From Streptomyces viridochromogenes DSM 40736 (GTDB taxonomy: Bacteria; Actinomycetota; Actinomycetes; Streptomycetales; Streptomycetaceae): a DNA stretch of 64,000 nt. Shown in pieces: positions 8,270 to 15,989 of this stretch. Numbering within the stretch: the stretch's first letter is position 1; each line of letters opens with the position of its first letter. The notes under the pieces were generated by a model. The model saw only the letters and a list, made by a program, of their open reading frames with translations. It made no database searches and had not been told where the DNA came from. The position numbers were made by a program, and so were the translations under genes. The stretch is taken from contig NZ_GG657757.1 of assembly GCF_000158955.1 (NCBI RefSeq), forward strand, positions 5,005,555-5,069,554, given 5' to 3'.

Positions 8270-9514
8270 CTAGTTCGCGTCCTCGTTGTCCATGTCCAGC
8301 CCGGGCAGCAGGCCGGGCAGGAGCGGCGGGAGTGTCACGTTCGGCTTGGGGACGGACGGGGTGCCCTCCGCCGACGGGGAGGCGCTCGCCTCGCTGTCCT
8401 TCGGCGGGTCGAGCAGGCCGCCGGTGTTGCCGCCGAGCAGACCGTCGCTCTCGCTGCCGGAGCCGGCCGGGCGGCTGGGGCTGCCGCTGCCCGTGCCGCC
8501 CCTGTCGGGGCTCTTGCCGCTGCTCTTGCCGGGGCGGGCCGACCGGTCGGTGGCCGAGGAGCCGGTGGAGGCCGACTCGGAGGCACCCCGGTGCCTGCCC
8601 TCGCCGCCGCCCCGGGCCGGAGGCTCGGGCAGCAGGGAGCGCAGCGGGGCGACGTCCTCCTCTATGGCGTCGAACACCGACGACACCTGGTCGCCGACGT
8701 CTCCGAGCTGGACGGGCAGCTTCTCGCGCAGTTCGCCCCAGGCCTGGCGGTGGGAGCGGGAGAACGCCGACAGGGCCTGGATGGGGCCCAGGGAGTCCGG
8801 GTCGTGCTGGTACGCCTCGCTCAGCAGCCGGTGGCCTTCCGACGCGTCGTGCCGCATGCCGGACAGGGCGCGGCGGATCTCGCCGAGGGACTCGTGGTCC
8901 AGGGGGCCGCTGCGGCCGCGCTCCATCAGGCGGCGGGCTTCGCTGAGCCGGGTGGAGGCGTGGTCGAGGTAGACCCGCCCGCGCTCGTCGGCGCCGTCGG
9001 CCAGGCCGAGTTTGACGTCCTCGATGCCGCGCTTGAGGCCGTAGAGCGAGTCGCCGGGCAGGGCGTCTGAGCTGGCCGCGGAGACTCCGCCGAAGGCGCT
9101 GGCGGCCACGCCGACGCTGAGGCCGCCCGCGGTGAGGCCCTTGGCGAGCCGGGAACGCGGCCGGTACTTCTTCAGTGAGTTCGCGCGGTGGGCGCCCCGG
9201 GCCCGGGAGCGCTGCTCGGGGACCGCGCGGTCCGTCGCCCCGCCTCCCACGGTGCCCTCCTGGAGCATGGCCTCGAAGGCCGCCACCAGCTGGGCCCGCT
9301 GGACGACCTTGACCTCCGGGTCGAGCACCGGTCTGGGCAGCGTCTCAAGACCGGAGGCGAGCGCCAGCAGGCGTGCCTGTTCGGTCTGTTCCGCAGCGGC
9401 CGGCGCCGGTGCCGGTCCTTCGGGCTGCTCGGCCGCCGTGCCCTGCTCGGACTGCTCCTGAAGGGCCTGGGCGAAGGCGTTCGCCCGCCGGTGCGCCGAT
9501 ACGTTCGCGATCAC
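8270..9514 (-). CDS. rsbN: Anti-sigma factor RsbN (DUF5667) for sigma-BldN
   Basis: 414 residues. Gene position just downstream of bldN and the DUF5667 architecture identify the membrane-bound anti-sigma factor that holds sigma-BldN inactive in Streptomyces. The N-terminal ~120 residues are the cytoplasmic sigma-binding part; a single hydrophobic segment follows (around residues 133-152, LTAGGLSVGVAASAFGG). The exported part begins with the conserved DALPGDSLYGLKRGIED block and ends in a Ser/Gly/Pro-rich tail. GTG 9514 is chosen because GGAGG lies 8 bases before it; the GTG at 9523 directly abuts that Shine-Dalgarno and is unlikely. Confidence 0.9.
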   Translation of the reverse strand: MIANVSAHRRANAFAQALQEQSEQGTAAEQPEGPAPAPAAAEQTEQARLLALASGLETLPRPVLDPEVKVVQRAQLVAAFEAMLQEGTVGGGATDRAVPEQRSRARGAHRANSLKKYRPRSRLAKGLTAGGLSVGVAASAFGGVSAASSDALPGDSLYGLKRGIEDVKLGLADGADERGRVYLDHASTRLSEARRLMERGRSGPLDHESLGEIRRALSGMRHDASEGHRLLSEAYQHDPDSLGPIQALSAFSRSHRQAWGELREKLPVQLGDVGDQVSSVFDAIEEDVAPLRSLLPEPPARGGGEGRHRGASESASTGSSATDRSARPGKSSGKSPDRGGTGSGSPSRPAGSGSESDGLLGGNTGGLLDPPKDSEASASPSAEGTPSVPKPNVTLPPLLPGLLPGLDMDNEDAN

Positions 9515-9644
9515 TGGCGGCACCTCCTCTCGTCATGACGGTCGACTCCCCAGGGGGTCCTGAGGGTTGCACGCCCTGACCACGACCACACGATCGGGTG
9601 ACCGGAGTCGGCCAGGGGGTGACCACAGGGAGTCTGCATCCCGC

Positions 9645-9673
9645 ACAACGAGCGGCGCGGCACTTGGGTTACG
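9645..9673 (-). promoter_or_regulatory. Candidate sigma-BldN promoter of rsbN
   Basis: On the minus strand CGTAAC (9673-9668) is followed after 17 bases by CGTTGT (9650-9645). This resembles the -35/-10 pair recalled for sigma-BldN targets (CGTAAC, 16-17 bases, CGTTG). It lies about 130 bases upstream of rsbN and behind the bldN stop. rsbN is known from S. venezuelae to be a sigma-BldN target, so the site fits an autoregulatory loop. Confidence 0.6.
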
Positions 9674-9750
9674 GACACCGGATGATCCGATGCCGAAGTC
9701 AACGGACTTTCACGGAGCGTGAGTTGGCGGTGGCGGAGGGTGTTCTCCGG

Positions 9751-10521
9751 TCAGCGGGCGTCTTCCGGGAGGAGCCGGGCGAGAGTGCGGACGGCCCGGT
9801 ACTGGAGGGTCTTGATGGCGCCCTCGTTCTTGCCCATGACGCGGGCGGTCTCGGCGACGGAGAGGCCCTGGAGGAAGCGGAGCGTCACGCACTCCTGCTG
9901 CTGGGGGTTGAGCCGCCGTACGGCGTCGAGCAGGGCGGCGTTGGAGAGGGACTCCAGGACGGAGTCCTCGGGGGAGCGCTCGACCTCGTTGGCGTCGAGC
10001 ATCTCGCCGGTGGTGACCTCGAGGCGGAAGCGGCTGGACTTGAAGTGGTCGGCGACCAGGTTGCGGGCGATGGTGACGAGCCAGGCGCCGAAGTCGCGGC
10101 CCTGCCAGGTGAAGGTGCCGATGCGGCGCAGGGCCCGCAGGAAGGTCTCGCTGGTGAGGTCCTCGGCGGTCGCCTTTCCTCCGACCCGGTAGTAGATGTA
10201 CCGGTACACGGTGTCGCTGTACTGGTCGTAGAGGCGGCCGAAGGCGTCGGCCTCGCCGGCCTGGGCGCGCTCCACGAGGTCCATCATCCGGGCGCTGTCG
10301 CTGTCCGCGGCGGGCCGTCGGGCGGTGGCCGCGCCGGACGGGCGCCCTCGTCTGCCGACCGCGGCGCTGCCGTCGGCCAGTGCGTAGCACGGACCGACGG
10401 GCGCGGCGGCGGCGAATGCGGGGACGGCGTACGCGGTGGGGACGAAGCCGCGCAACAGGTCGAGGACCGTTGCGCGAAGCGTAGCCAGGCCCGAGGCGTC
10501 AACCCCGACGTGTGGGTACAC
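9751..10521 (-). CDS. bldN: ECF-type developmental sigma factor BldN
   Basis: 256 residues. Sigma factor required for aerial mycelium formation; directs bldM and chaplin/rodlin genes. Residues ~87-170 are sigma region 2 (FGRLYDQYSDTVYRYIYYRV, then DLTSETFLRA) and residues ~190-250 are region 4 with the HTH (LSVAETARVMGKNEGAIKTL). The unusual N-terminal extension of about 85 residues, starting MYPHVGVDASG, matches the pro-sequence that is removed from BldN in S. coelicolor. The start is GTG with GGGAG four bases before it. It is followed by rsbN, its anti-sigma factor. Confidence 0.95.
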   Translation of the reverse strand: MYPHVGVDASGLATLRATVLDLLRGFVPTAYAVPAFAAAAPVGPCYALADGSAAVGRRGRPSGAATARRPAADSDSARMMDLVERAQAGEADAFGRLYDQYSDTVYRYIYYRVGGKATAEDLTSETFLRALRRIGTFTWQGRDFGAWLVTIARNLVADHFKSSRFRLEVTTGEMLDANEVERSPEDSVLESLSNAALLDAVRRLNPQQQECVTLRFLQGLSVAETARVMGKNEGAIKTLQYRAVRTLARLLPEDAR

Positions 10522-10870
10522 GGGACTCCCAGAGGCAGAGCTTCCATCACGTGCAGTACGGGACCTTTCACCCGTCGTAGCGACGGAGGGGTACCGGATT
10601 GCGTCTGAGGAGAATAACGCTTCGTACAGGCCCTGCTACACCGAGTTGCTCAAATCATCGATTACGTCGCTTCCGTAACCGATTGACGCCGGATCAAGCG
10701 CCAGAGGATGAACGATTGTTGATCGAAAAGGTTCGGATTGAGGCCGAGTCCGGGGCGTGTTGTGGCCGTGTGCAGCCAAGAGGACTGGACGCGAGGTTGT
10801 GGGGGTACGCCAGTTGGATTTACGGGGCCTGTCATCCCGTAAGCGATGGTGTCCCGGATTGATCGCCTCG
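10522..10870. promoter_or_regulatory. bldN upstream region with palindrome
   Basis: 350 bases without a gene between bldN and the HAD-IB gene. The only clear structure is TTACG-N7-CGTAA at 10662-10678, about 140 bases before bldN. BldD is known to repress bldN in S. coelicolor through a site with TnAC/GTnA half-sites. The half-sites here match that pattern, but the spacing (9 bases between AC and GT) is longer than the recalled consensus, so the assignment is tentative. The region is less GC-rich than its neighbours (10610-10740), as expected for a promoter. Confidence 0.45.
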
Positions 10871-11788
10871 TCAGCGGCGGCGGCGGTGCAGGGCGATCGC
10901 CGCCGCGGTGCCGCCGGCCACCGCGCCGACGCCGGCCGCGGCGGGGATGCCGACCTTGGCCGCCTTGCGGCCGGTGCGGTAGTCGCGCAGGCGCCAGTCG
11001 AGCCGGCGGGCGTGCTTGCGCAGCTTGGAGTCCGGGTTGATGGCGTACGGGTGACCGACCAGCGACAGCATCGGGATGTCGTTGTGCGAGTCGCTGTAGG
11101 CGGCGCAGCGGCCGAGGTCCAGGCCCTCCGCCGTCGCCAGGGCGCGGACCGCCTCGGCCTTCGCGGGGCCGTGCAGCGGTTCGCCGACCAGCTTGCCCGT
11201 GTAGACGCCGTCGACGGACTCGGCGACCGTGCCGAGGGCGCCGGTCAGGCCCAGGCGGCGGGCGATGACCTGGGCGATCTCGACCGGGGCCGCCGTCACG
11301 AGCCACACCTTCTGGCCCGCGTCCAGGTGGGCCTGGGCCAGGGCCCGGGTGCCGGGCCAGATGCGCTCGGCCATGTACTCGTCGTAGATCTCCTCGCCGA
11401 TCGACTGGAGCTCGGCGACGCGGTGGCCCTTGACGATGGACAGGGCCGAGTCGCGGGCCTCCTGCATGTGCTCGGGGTCCTCGACCCCGGCCAGCCGGAA
11501 CCAGGCCTGCTGCCAGGCGAACTTCGCCAGCTCGCGCGTCTCGAAGAACTTCCGTTTGTACAGGCCACGGCCGAAGTGGAAGAGGGCGGCGCCCTGCATG
11601 ACGGTGTTGTCCAGGTCGAAGAAGGCGGCGGCCCGGTCGTCACCGTGGACCGGGAACTGCGGTTCCTCGGTCGTGCCGGCAGCCTCCTGTGAGGACTTGC
11701 GTGCTGCCTCCGCCGAGGCCTCGCCTGCCAAAACGCTCCGCGCCGTGGCGGAGCGCCTACGGGGAGTGAGCCATCCAAGAGCGGCCAT
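10871..11788 (-). CDS. HAD-IB family phosphatase with C-terminal membrane segment
   Basis: 305 residues. A SerB-like HAD: motif I FFDLDNTVMQGAALF (residues ~56-70, nucleophile Asp in DLDNT), motif II WLVTAAP with the Thr, and motif IV YSDSHNDIPML with the Mg-binding Asp pair. The C-terminal ~40 residues hold an Ala/Gly-rich hydrophobic stretch (GVGAVAGGTAAAIAL) followed by RRRR, which suggests membrane anchoring with the phosphatase in the cytoplasm. HAD-IB relatives include phosphoserine phosphatase and the CicA cell-cycle phosphatase; the substrate is unknown. It is transcribed away from the glutaredoxin gene. Confidence 0.86.
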   Translation of the reverse strand: MAALGWLTPRRRSATARSVLAGEASAEAARKSSQEAAGTTEEPQFPVHGDDRAAAFFDLDNTVMQGAALFHFGRGLYKRKFFETRELAKFAWQQAWFRLAGVEDPEHMQEARDSALSIVKGHRVAELQSIGEEIYDEYMAERIWPGTRALAQAHLDAGQKVWLVTAAPVEIAQVIARRLGLTGALGTVAESVDGVYTGKLVGEPLHGPAKAEAVRALATAEGLDLGRCAAYSDSHNDIPMLSLVGHPYAINPDSKLRKHARRLDWRLRDYRTGRKAAKVGIPAAAGVGAVAGGTAAAIALHRRRR

Positions 11789-11949
11789 GGCGTGAGCATA
11801 GCCAGTTTGTTCGGGGGTTCCGGAGTCGAGAGGTTTGGAGCGTGTGAACTCTCAGCGTGCGTGTCGTTAAAGAGGCCGCGCGGGAATGAGCCGGTCGGCG
11901 TGTCCCCTGGCCCTTCGGAAGGGTTCCCCTCGTTCACGGGCGCGCGACA

Positions 11950-12228
11950 ATGGCCGACATGAGTCCCCTCTTTCGCCGTAAGCCCTCCGGGGAACGGCTC
12001 GTCACGCTGATCCGGAAGCCCGGCTGCCATCTGTGCGACGACGCGCAGGTCGTCGTGGAGAAGGTGTGCGGTGATCTCGGAGTCCCCTGGGAGGGGAAGG
12101 ACATCACGGAGGATCAGGAACTGCACGACCGGTACTGGGAGCAGATCCCGGTCGTGCTGGTGGACGGCAGGCAGCACACCTTCTGGCGCGTGAACGAGGA
12201 CCGCCTGCGCAAGGCGCTCACCGAGTGA
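11950..12228 (+). CDS. Glutaredoxin-like thiol-disulfide protein
   Basis: 92 residues from ATG 11950; a second ATG at 11959 is equally possible, and neither has a clear ribosome site. Thioredoxin fold of the DUF836/glutaredoxin type: LIRKPGCHLCDDAQ holds the CxxC redox pair and QIPVVLVDGRQ the cis-Pro loop. It likely acts as a small cytoplasmic thiol reductant. It lies upstream of rex in this and other streptomycetes, which is fitting for a redox-responsive locus, but a 313-base gap with its own promoter separates them. Confidence 0.85.
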   Translation: MADMSPLFRRKPSGERLVTLIRKPGCHLCDDAQVVVEKVCGDLGVPWEGKDITEDQELHDRYWEQIPVVLVDGRQHTFWRVNEDRLRKALTE

Positions 12229-12444
12229 GGCCGGCCGGTGACGCGACTGACCGACCAGTCCAAAGCGGTCGCCGGGTCGCTTAGGATCGATGGGAACTGG
12301 TCTCGGGGGCGGGATGCATGGAGGAGAGTGTGCGGTTTTGCCCCCAGGAGTGAAGGAACGGCGGTGCTCGTGCGCCGGTTCCCCACGAATGCGCCGGGGG
12401 TGCGTGAGCCCGGTCACGTTGGCCGGGCAAATCGGACACCATCT

Positions 12445-12462
12445 TTGTGCACGCGTTCACAA
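12445..12462 (+). promoter_or_regulatory. Rex operator (ROP) in front of rex-hemACD
   Basis: TTGTGCACGCGTTCACAA fits the established Rex-binding consensus TGTGAACGNNTTCACA, with conserved outer TTGTG/CACAA arms. It lies 80 bases upstream of the rex start. In S. coelicolor Rex binds such a site here and shuts off rex-hemACD when the NADH/NAD ratio is low; the same autoregulation is inferred. A possible -10 (TAGCCT, 12468-12473) lies just downstream, so bound Rex would block RNA polymerase. Confidence 0.93.
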
Positions 12463-12541
12463 AGACATAGCCTGCATTCGACGGGGCGGTCATGTAGGGA
12501 CGTATGACCGCCTACAGCCCCGCTCTACCCGCAGGAGCACC

Positions 12542-13303
12542 GTGGCAACTGGCCGAACTCACCGACCGGCGACCCGCAGCCGAGGGATTCCCGAGGCCAC
12601 CGTCGCCCGGCTTCCGCTGTACCTCCGCGCCCTGACCGCGCTGTCGGAGCGCTCGGTACCCACTGTCTCCTCCGAGGAGCTCGCGGCCGCGGCGGGGGTC
12701 AACTCCGCGAAGCTGCGCAAGGACTTCTCCTACCTCGGCTCCTACGGGACCAGGGGTGTCGGCTACGACGTCGAGTACCTCGTCTACCAGATCTCCCGTG
12801 AGCTGGGCCTCACCCAGGACTGGCCGGTCGTGATCGTCGGTATCGGTAACCTCGGCGCCGCCCTGGCCAACTACGGCGGCTTCGCCTCCCGTGGTTTCCG
12901 GGTCGCCGCGCTGATCGACGCCGATCCGGCCATGGCGGGCAAGCCCGTCGCCGGGATCCCCGTGCAGCACTCCGACGACCTGGAGAAGATCATCCAGGAC
13001 AACGGCGTGTCGATCGGTGTCATCGCCACCCCCGCCGGTGCCGCCCAGGCGGTCTGCGACCGGCTCGTGGCCGCCGGTGTCACCTCCATCCTGAACTTCG
13101 CGCCGACCGTGCTGTCCGTCCCGGACGGTGTCGACGTGCGCAAGGTGGACCTCTCCATCGAGCTGCAGATCCTCGCCTTCCACGAGCAGCGCAAGGCCGG
13201 GGAGGAGGCCGCCTCCGACGGTGGCGTCCCGACGGCCGCCGCCCGCGGCGAGTCCGCCGACCAGGGGCCTGACGGGGACATGCCCGCCGTGATGCCGGCA
13301 TGA
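12542..13303 (+). CDS. rex: Redox-sensing transcriptional repressor Rex
   Basis: 253 residues. Rex senses the NADH/NAD ratio and represses respiratory and haem genes. The N-terminal winged helix (VNSAKLRKDFSYLGSYGTRG is the recognition part) is followed by a Rossmann domain with VIVGIGNLGAALANY (NAD(H) binding) and the domain-swapped C-terminal helix (SIELQILAFHEQR). GTG 12542 is chosen because AGGAG lies just upstream and the protein then starts at the usual Rex position. It overlaps hemA by four bases (ATGA), the first link of a tightly coupled operon. Confidence 0.96.
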   Translation: MATGRTHRPATRSRGIPEATVARLPLYLRALTALSERSVPTVSSEELAAAAGVNSAKLRKDFSYLGSYGTRGVGYDVEYLVYQISRELGLTQDWPVVIVGIGNLGAALANYGGFASRGFRVAALIDADPAMAGKPVAGIPVQHSDDLEKIIQDNGVSIGVIATPAGAAQAVCDRLVAAGVTSILNFAPTVLSVPDGVDVRKVDLSIELQILAFHEQRKAGEEAASDGGVPTAAARGESADQGPDGDMPAVMPA

Positions 13304-15000
13304 GCCTCCTCGTCGTCGGACTCAGCCACCGCAGCGCCCCGGTCAGCGTGCTGGAGCGGGCCTCGCTCAACCCGGACGCGCAGGGAAAGCTGCTCCAGGA
13401 CACGGTCGCCGCCGAACCGGCCGCCGAGGCCGCGGTGCTCGCCACCTGCAACCGCATCGAGCTCTACGCCGACGTGGACAAGTTCCACGCCGGTGTCGCC
13501 GAGCTGTCCACGCTGCTCGCCCAGCACAGCGGGGTCGGCCTGGAGGAGCTCACTCCTTATCTCTACGTGCACTACGAGGACCGGGCCGTCCACCACCTGT
13601 TCTCGGTGGCGTGCGGGCTGGACTCGATGGTCGTCGGCGAGGGCCAGATCCTCGGCCAGATCAAGGACTCCCTGGCCCGCGCGCAGGACCTGCACTCCGC
13701 CGGCCGCCTCCTGAACGACCTGTTCCAGCAGGCCCTGCGGGTCGGCAAGCGCGCCCACTCCGAGACCGGCATCGACCGCGCCGGCCAGTCCCTGGTCACC
13801 TTCGGCCTGGAGCAGCTGGCCGCGGGCGGCGACGTGGAGACCTGGGCCCGGGGCAAGAAGGCCCTGGTCATCGGCGCCGGTTCGATGTCCTCCCTGGCCG
13901 CCGCCACGCTGGCCCGGGCCGGGGTCGCCGAGGTCGTCGTCGCCAACCGCACCATCGACCGCGCCGAGCGGCTCGCCCAGATACTCACCGAGGGCGACGA
14001 CACGGACGTGCTGGCCCGCGCGGTACCGATGGAATCGGTGCCGGCCGAGCTGACACGTGCCGACATCGCCGTCTCCTGTACCGGCGCGACCGGCCTGGTC
14101 CTGACGGCCGAGTCGGTCGCCGCCGCGGTGGAGGGACGCACCGGACAGCCCGCCGCCGAGATCGAGGACGACCGGCGCACGGAGTCCCGGCAGGACGCGC
14201 TGCCGCCCACCTCCGTCGGCAACGACGACAACTGCCCGCTCGACCTGGCCGCCGTGCAGCCCGGCTTCTCCGTCATGGGGGAGGCCGCCGTGGCCGGCAT
14301 GGACGCCGCCACGCTGGAGCAGCACGCCGCATGGGTCGCCGGTGGCACCGTCGACCGCCGGGAGGGCGCCCGCAGCGGCCCCGAGGCCGACGCCGAGCTG
14401 ATCGGCGCGCTCGCGGCGACCGCGGCCACCGTCGGGCGGATCCCCGAGCGGCGCCGGCCCCAGCCGGTCGACGAGCCGCAGCGGCCCGAGCCCGTGCTCT
14501 TCCTGCTCGACCTGGCGATGCCGCGCGACATCGACGCGGCCGTGCACCGGCTGGCCGGGGTGCGGCTGGTGGACATCGAATCGCTGGCGGAGGCCTCCGC
14601 GGGCGCTCCGATGGCTGCCGATGTGGACCAGGTCCGGCGTATCGTCTCCGACGAGGTCGCGGCCTTCGGGGCAGCACTGCGGGCCGCGCACATCACACCG
14701 ACCGTGGTCGCCCTGCGCACCATGGCCGCCGATGTCGTGGCCAGCGAGATCGCCCGCCTGGACGGGCGGCTGCCGGGCCTCGACGACAAGCACCGAGCGG
14801 AGATCACCCAGACCGTGCGGCGCGTGGTCGACAAACTGCTGCACGCGCCGACCGTACGGGTCAAGCAGCTCGCGGCCGAGCCCGGCGGAGCCGGATACGC
14901 GGACGCGCTGCGGACCCTGTTCGACCTCGACCCCGAGACGGTGGCAGCCGTCTCCCGGGCCGAGGACAGCACCACCCAGAAGGACCGAGGCCCGGCATGA
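13300..15000 (+). CDS. hemA: Glutamyl-tRNA reductase
   Basis: 566 residues. Reduces glutamyl-tRNA to glutamate-1-semialdehyde with NADPH, the first committed step of C5-pathway haem and B12 synthesis. Catalytic Cys50 is in LATCNRIELY; GEGQILGQIKD and the NADPH motif VIGAGSMSSLAA are present. The protein is longer than the ~420-residue enterobacterial enzyme because a Streptomyces-type insertion of about 130 residues (roughly 275-400) splits the nucleotide-binding domain before LFLLDLAMPRDID. It overlaps both rex and hemC by ATGA, indicating translational coupling. Confidence 0.96.
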   Translation: MSLLVVGLSHRSAPVSVLERASLNPDAQGKLLQDTVAAEPAAEAAVLATCNRIELYADVDKFHAGVAELSTLLAQHSGVGLEELTPYLYVHYEDRAVHHLFSVACGLDSMVVGEGQILGQIKDSLARAQDLHSAGRLLNDLFQQALRVGKRAHSETGIDRAGQSLVTFGLEQLAAGGDVETWARGKKALVIGAGSMSSLAAATLARAGVAEVVVANRTIDRAERLAQILTEGDDTDVLARAVPMESVPAELTRADIAVSCTGATGLVLTAESVAAAVEGRTGQPAAEIEDDRRTESRQDALPPTSVGNDDNCPLDLAAVQPGFSVMGEAAVAGMDAATLEQHAAWVAGGTVDRREGARSGPEADAELIGALAATAATVGRIPERRRPQPVDEPQRPEPVLFLLDLAMPRDIDAAVHRLAGVRLVDIESLAEASAGAPMAADVDQVRRIVSDEVAAFGAALRAAHITPTVVALRTMAADVVASEIARLDGRLPGLDDKHRAEITQTVRRVVDKLLHAPTVRVKQLAAEPGGAGYADALRTLFDLDPETVAAVSRAEDSTTQKDRGPA

Positions 15001-15989
15001 ATGACACCGGCGCGTCCCTGCGGGGAGCGCATGAGCAGGGGGCGCTGAGGCTCGGTACCCGGCGGAGCAAGCTCGCCATGGCCCAGTCCGGGCAGGTGGC
15101 CGAGGCCGTGCGCCGGGTGACCGGGCGGCCCGTCGAGCTCGTCGAGATCACCACGTACGGCGACGTCTCGCGCGAGCAGCTCGCGCAGATCGGCGGCACC
15201 GGCGTGTTCGTGACCGCGCTGCGCGACGCGCTGCTCAAGGGCGAGGTCGACTTCGCGGTGCACTCGCTGAAGGACCTGCCGACCACGCAGCCCGACGAGC
15301 TGGTCGTGGCCGCCGTGCCCGTGCGGGAGGACCCGCGGGACGTGATCGTCGCCCGGGACGCGCTGAAGTTCACCGACCTGCCCTCGGGGGCCCGCATCGG
15401 TACGGGTTCGCCGCGCCGGATGGCGCAGCTCAACGCGTACGCGCGCAGCCACAGCCTGGACATATCCACGGTCCCGATCCGCGGCAACGTCGACACCCGC
15501 ATCGGGTACGTACGCAGCGGTGAGCTCGACGCCGTCGTACTGGCCGCCGCCGGACTGAACCGGATCGGCCGGGGCGACGAAGTGACCGACTTCCTGTCGG
15601 TCGACACGGTTTTGCCCGCCCCCGGCCAGGGGGCCCTGGCGATCGAGTGTGCCGCGGGCAACGCGGACCTCGTCGCCGCGCTCGCCGAGCTCGACGACCC
15701 GTTCACGCGGGTCGCCGTGACGGCCGAGCGATCACTGCTCGCCGCCCTGGAGGCCGGCTGCAGTGCCCCGGTGGGGGCGCTGGCCGACCTGCTGGCCGAC
15801 GGGCAGATTGTCAAGGAAATGCGCCTGCGCGCCGTCGTCGGGACGACCGACGGCACGCGCACGGTGCAGCTGTCCACCACCGGTCCCGTGCCCCAGACGC
15901 ACGACCGGGCAACGGCGCTCGGTCGCGAACTCGCGGCCGAGATGCTCGCCCAGGGCGCGGCCGGTCTGATGGGGGAGCGAGCACATTGA
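14997..15989 (+). CDS. hemC: Hydroxymethylbilane synthase (porphobilinogen deaminase)
   Basis: 330 residues. Joins four porphobilinogens into hydroxymethylbilane. LGTRRSKLAMAQ is the start of domain 1, VHSLKDLPT has the substrate-binding Lys and catalytic Asp region, GTGSPRR and RGNVDTR contact the carboxylates, and Cys255 in LEAGCSAPVGA carries the dipyrromethane cofactor. It starts at ATG 14997 inside the hemA stop (ATGA) and ends inside the TTG start of hemD (TTGA). Confidence 0.96.
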   Translation: MNDTGASLRGAHEQGALRLGTRRSKLAMAQSGQVAEAVRRVTGRPVELVEITTYGDVSREQLAQIGGTGVFVTALRDALLKGEVDFAVHSLKDLPTTQPDELVVAAVPVREDPRDVIVARDALKFTDLPSGARIGTGSPRRMAQLNAYARSHSLDISTVPIRGNVDTRIGYVRSGELDAVVLAAAGLNRIGRGDEVTDFLSVDTVLPAPGQGALAIECAAGNADLVAALAELDDPFTRVAVTAERSLLAALEAGCSAPVGALADLLADGQIVKEMRLRAVVGTTDGTRTVQLSTTGPVPQTHDRATALGRELAAEMLAQGAAGLMGERAH

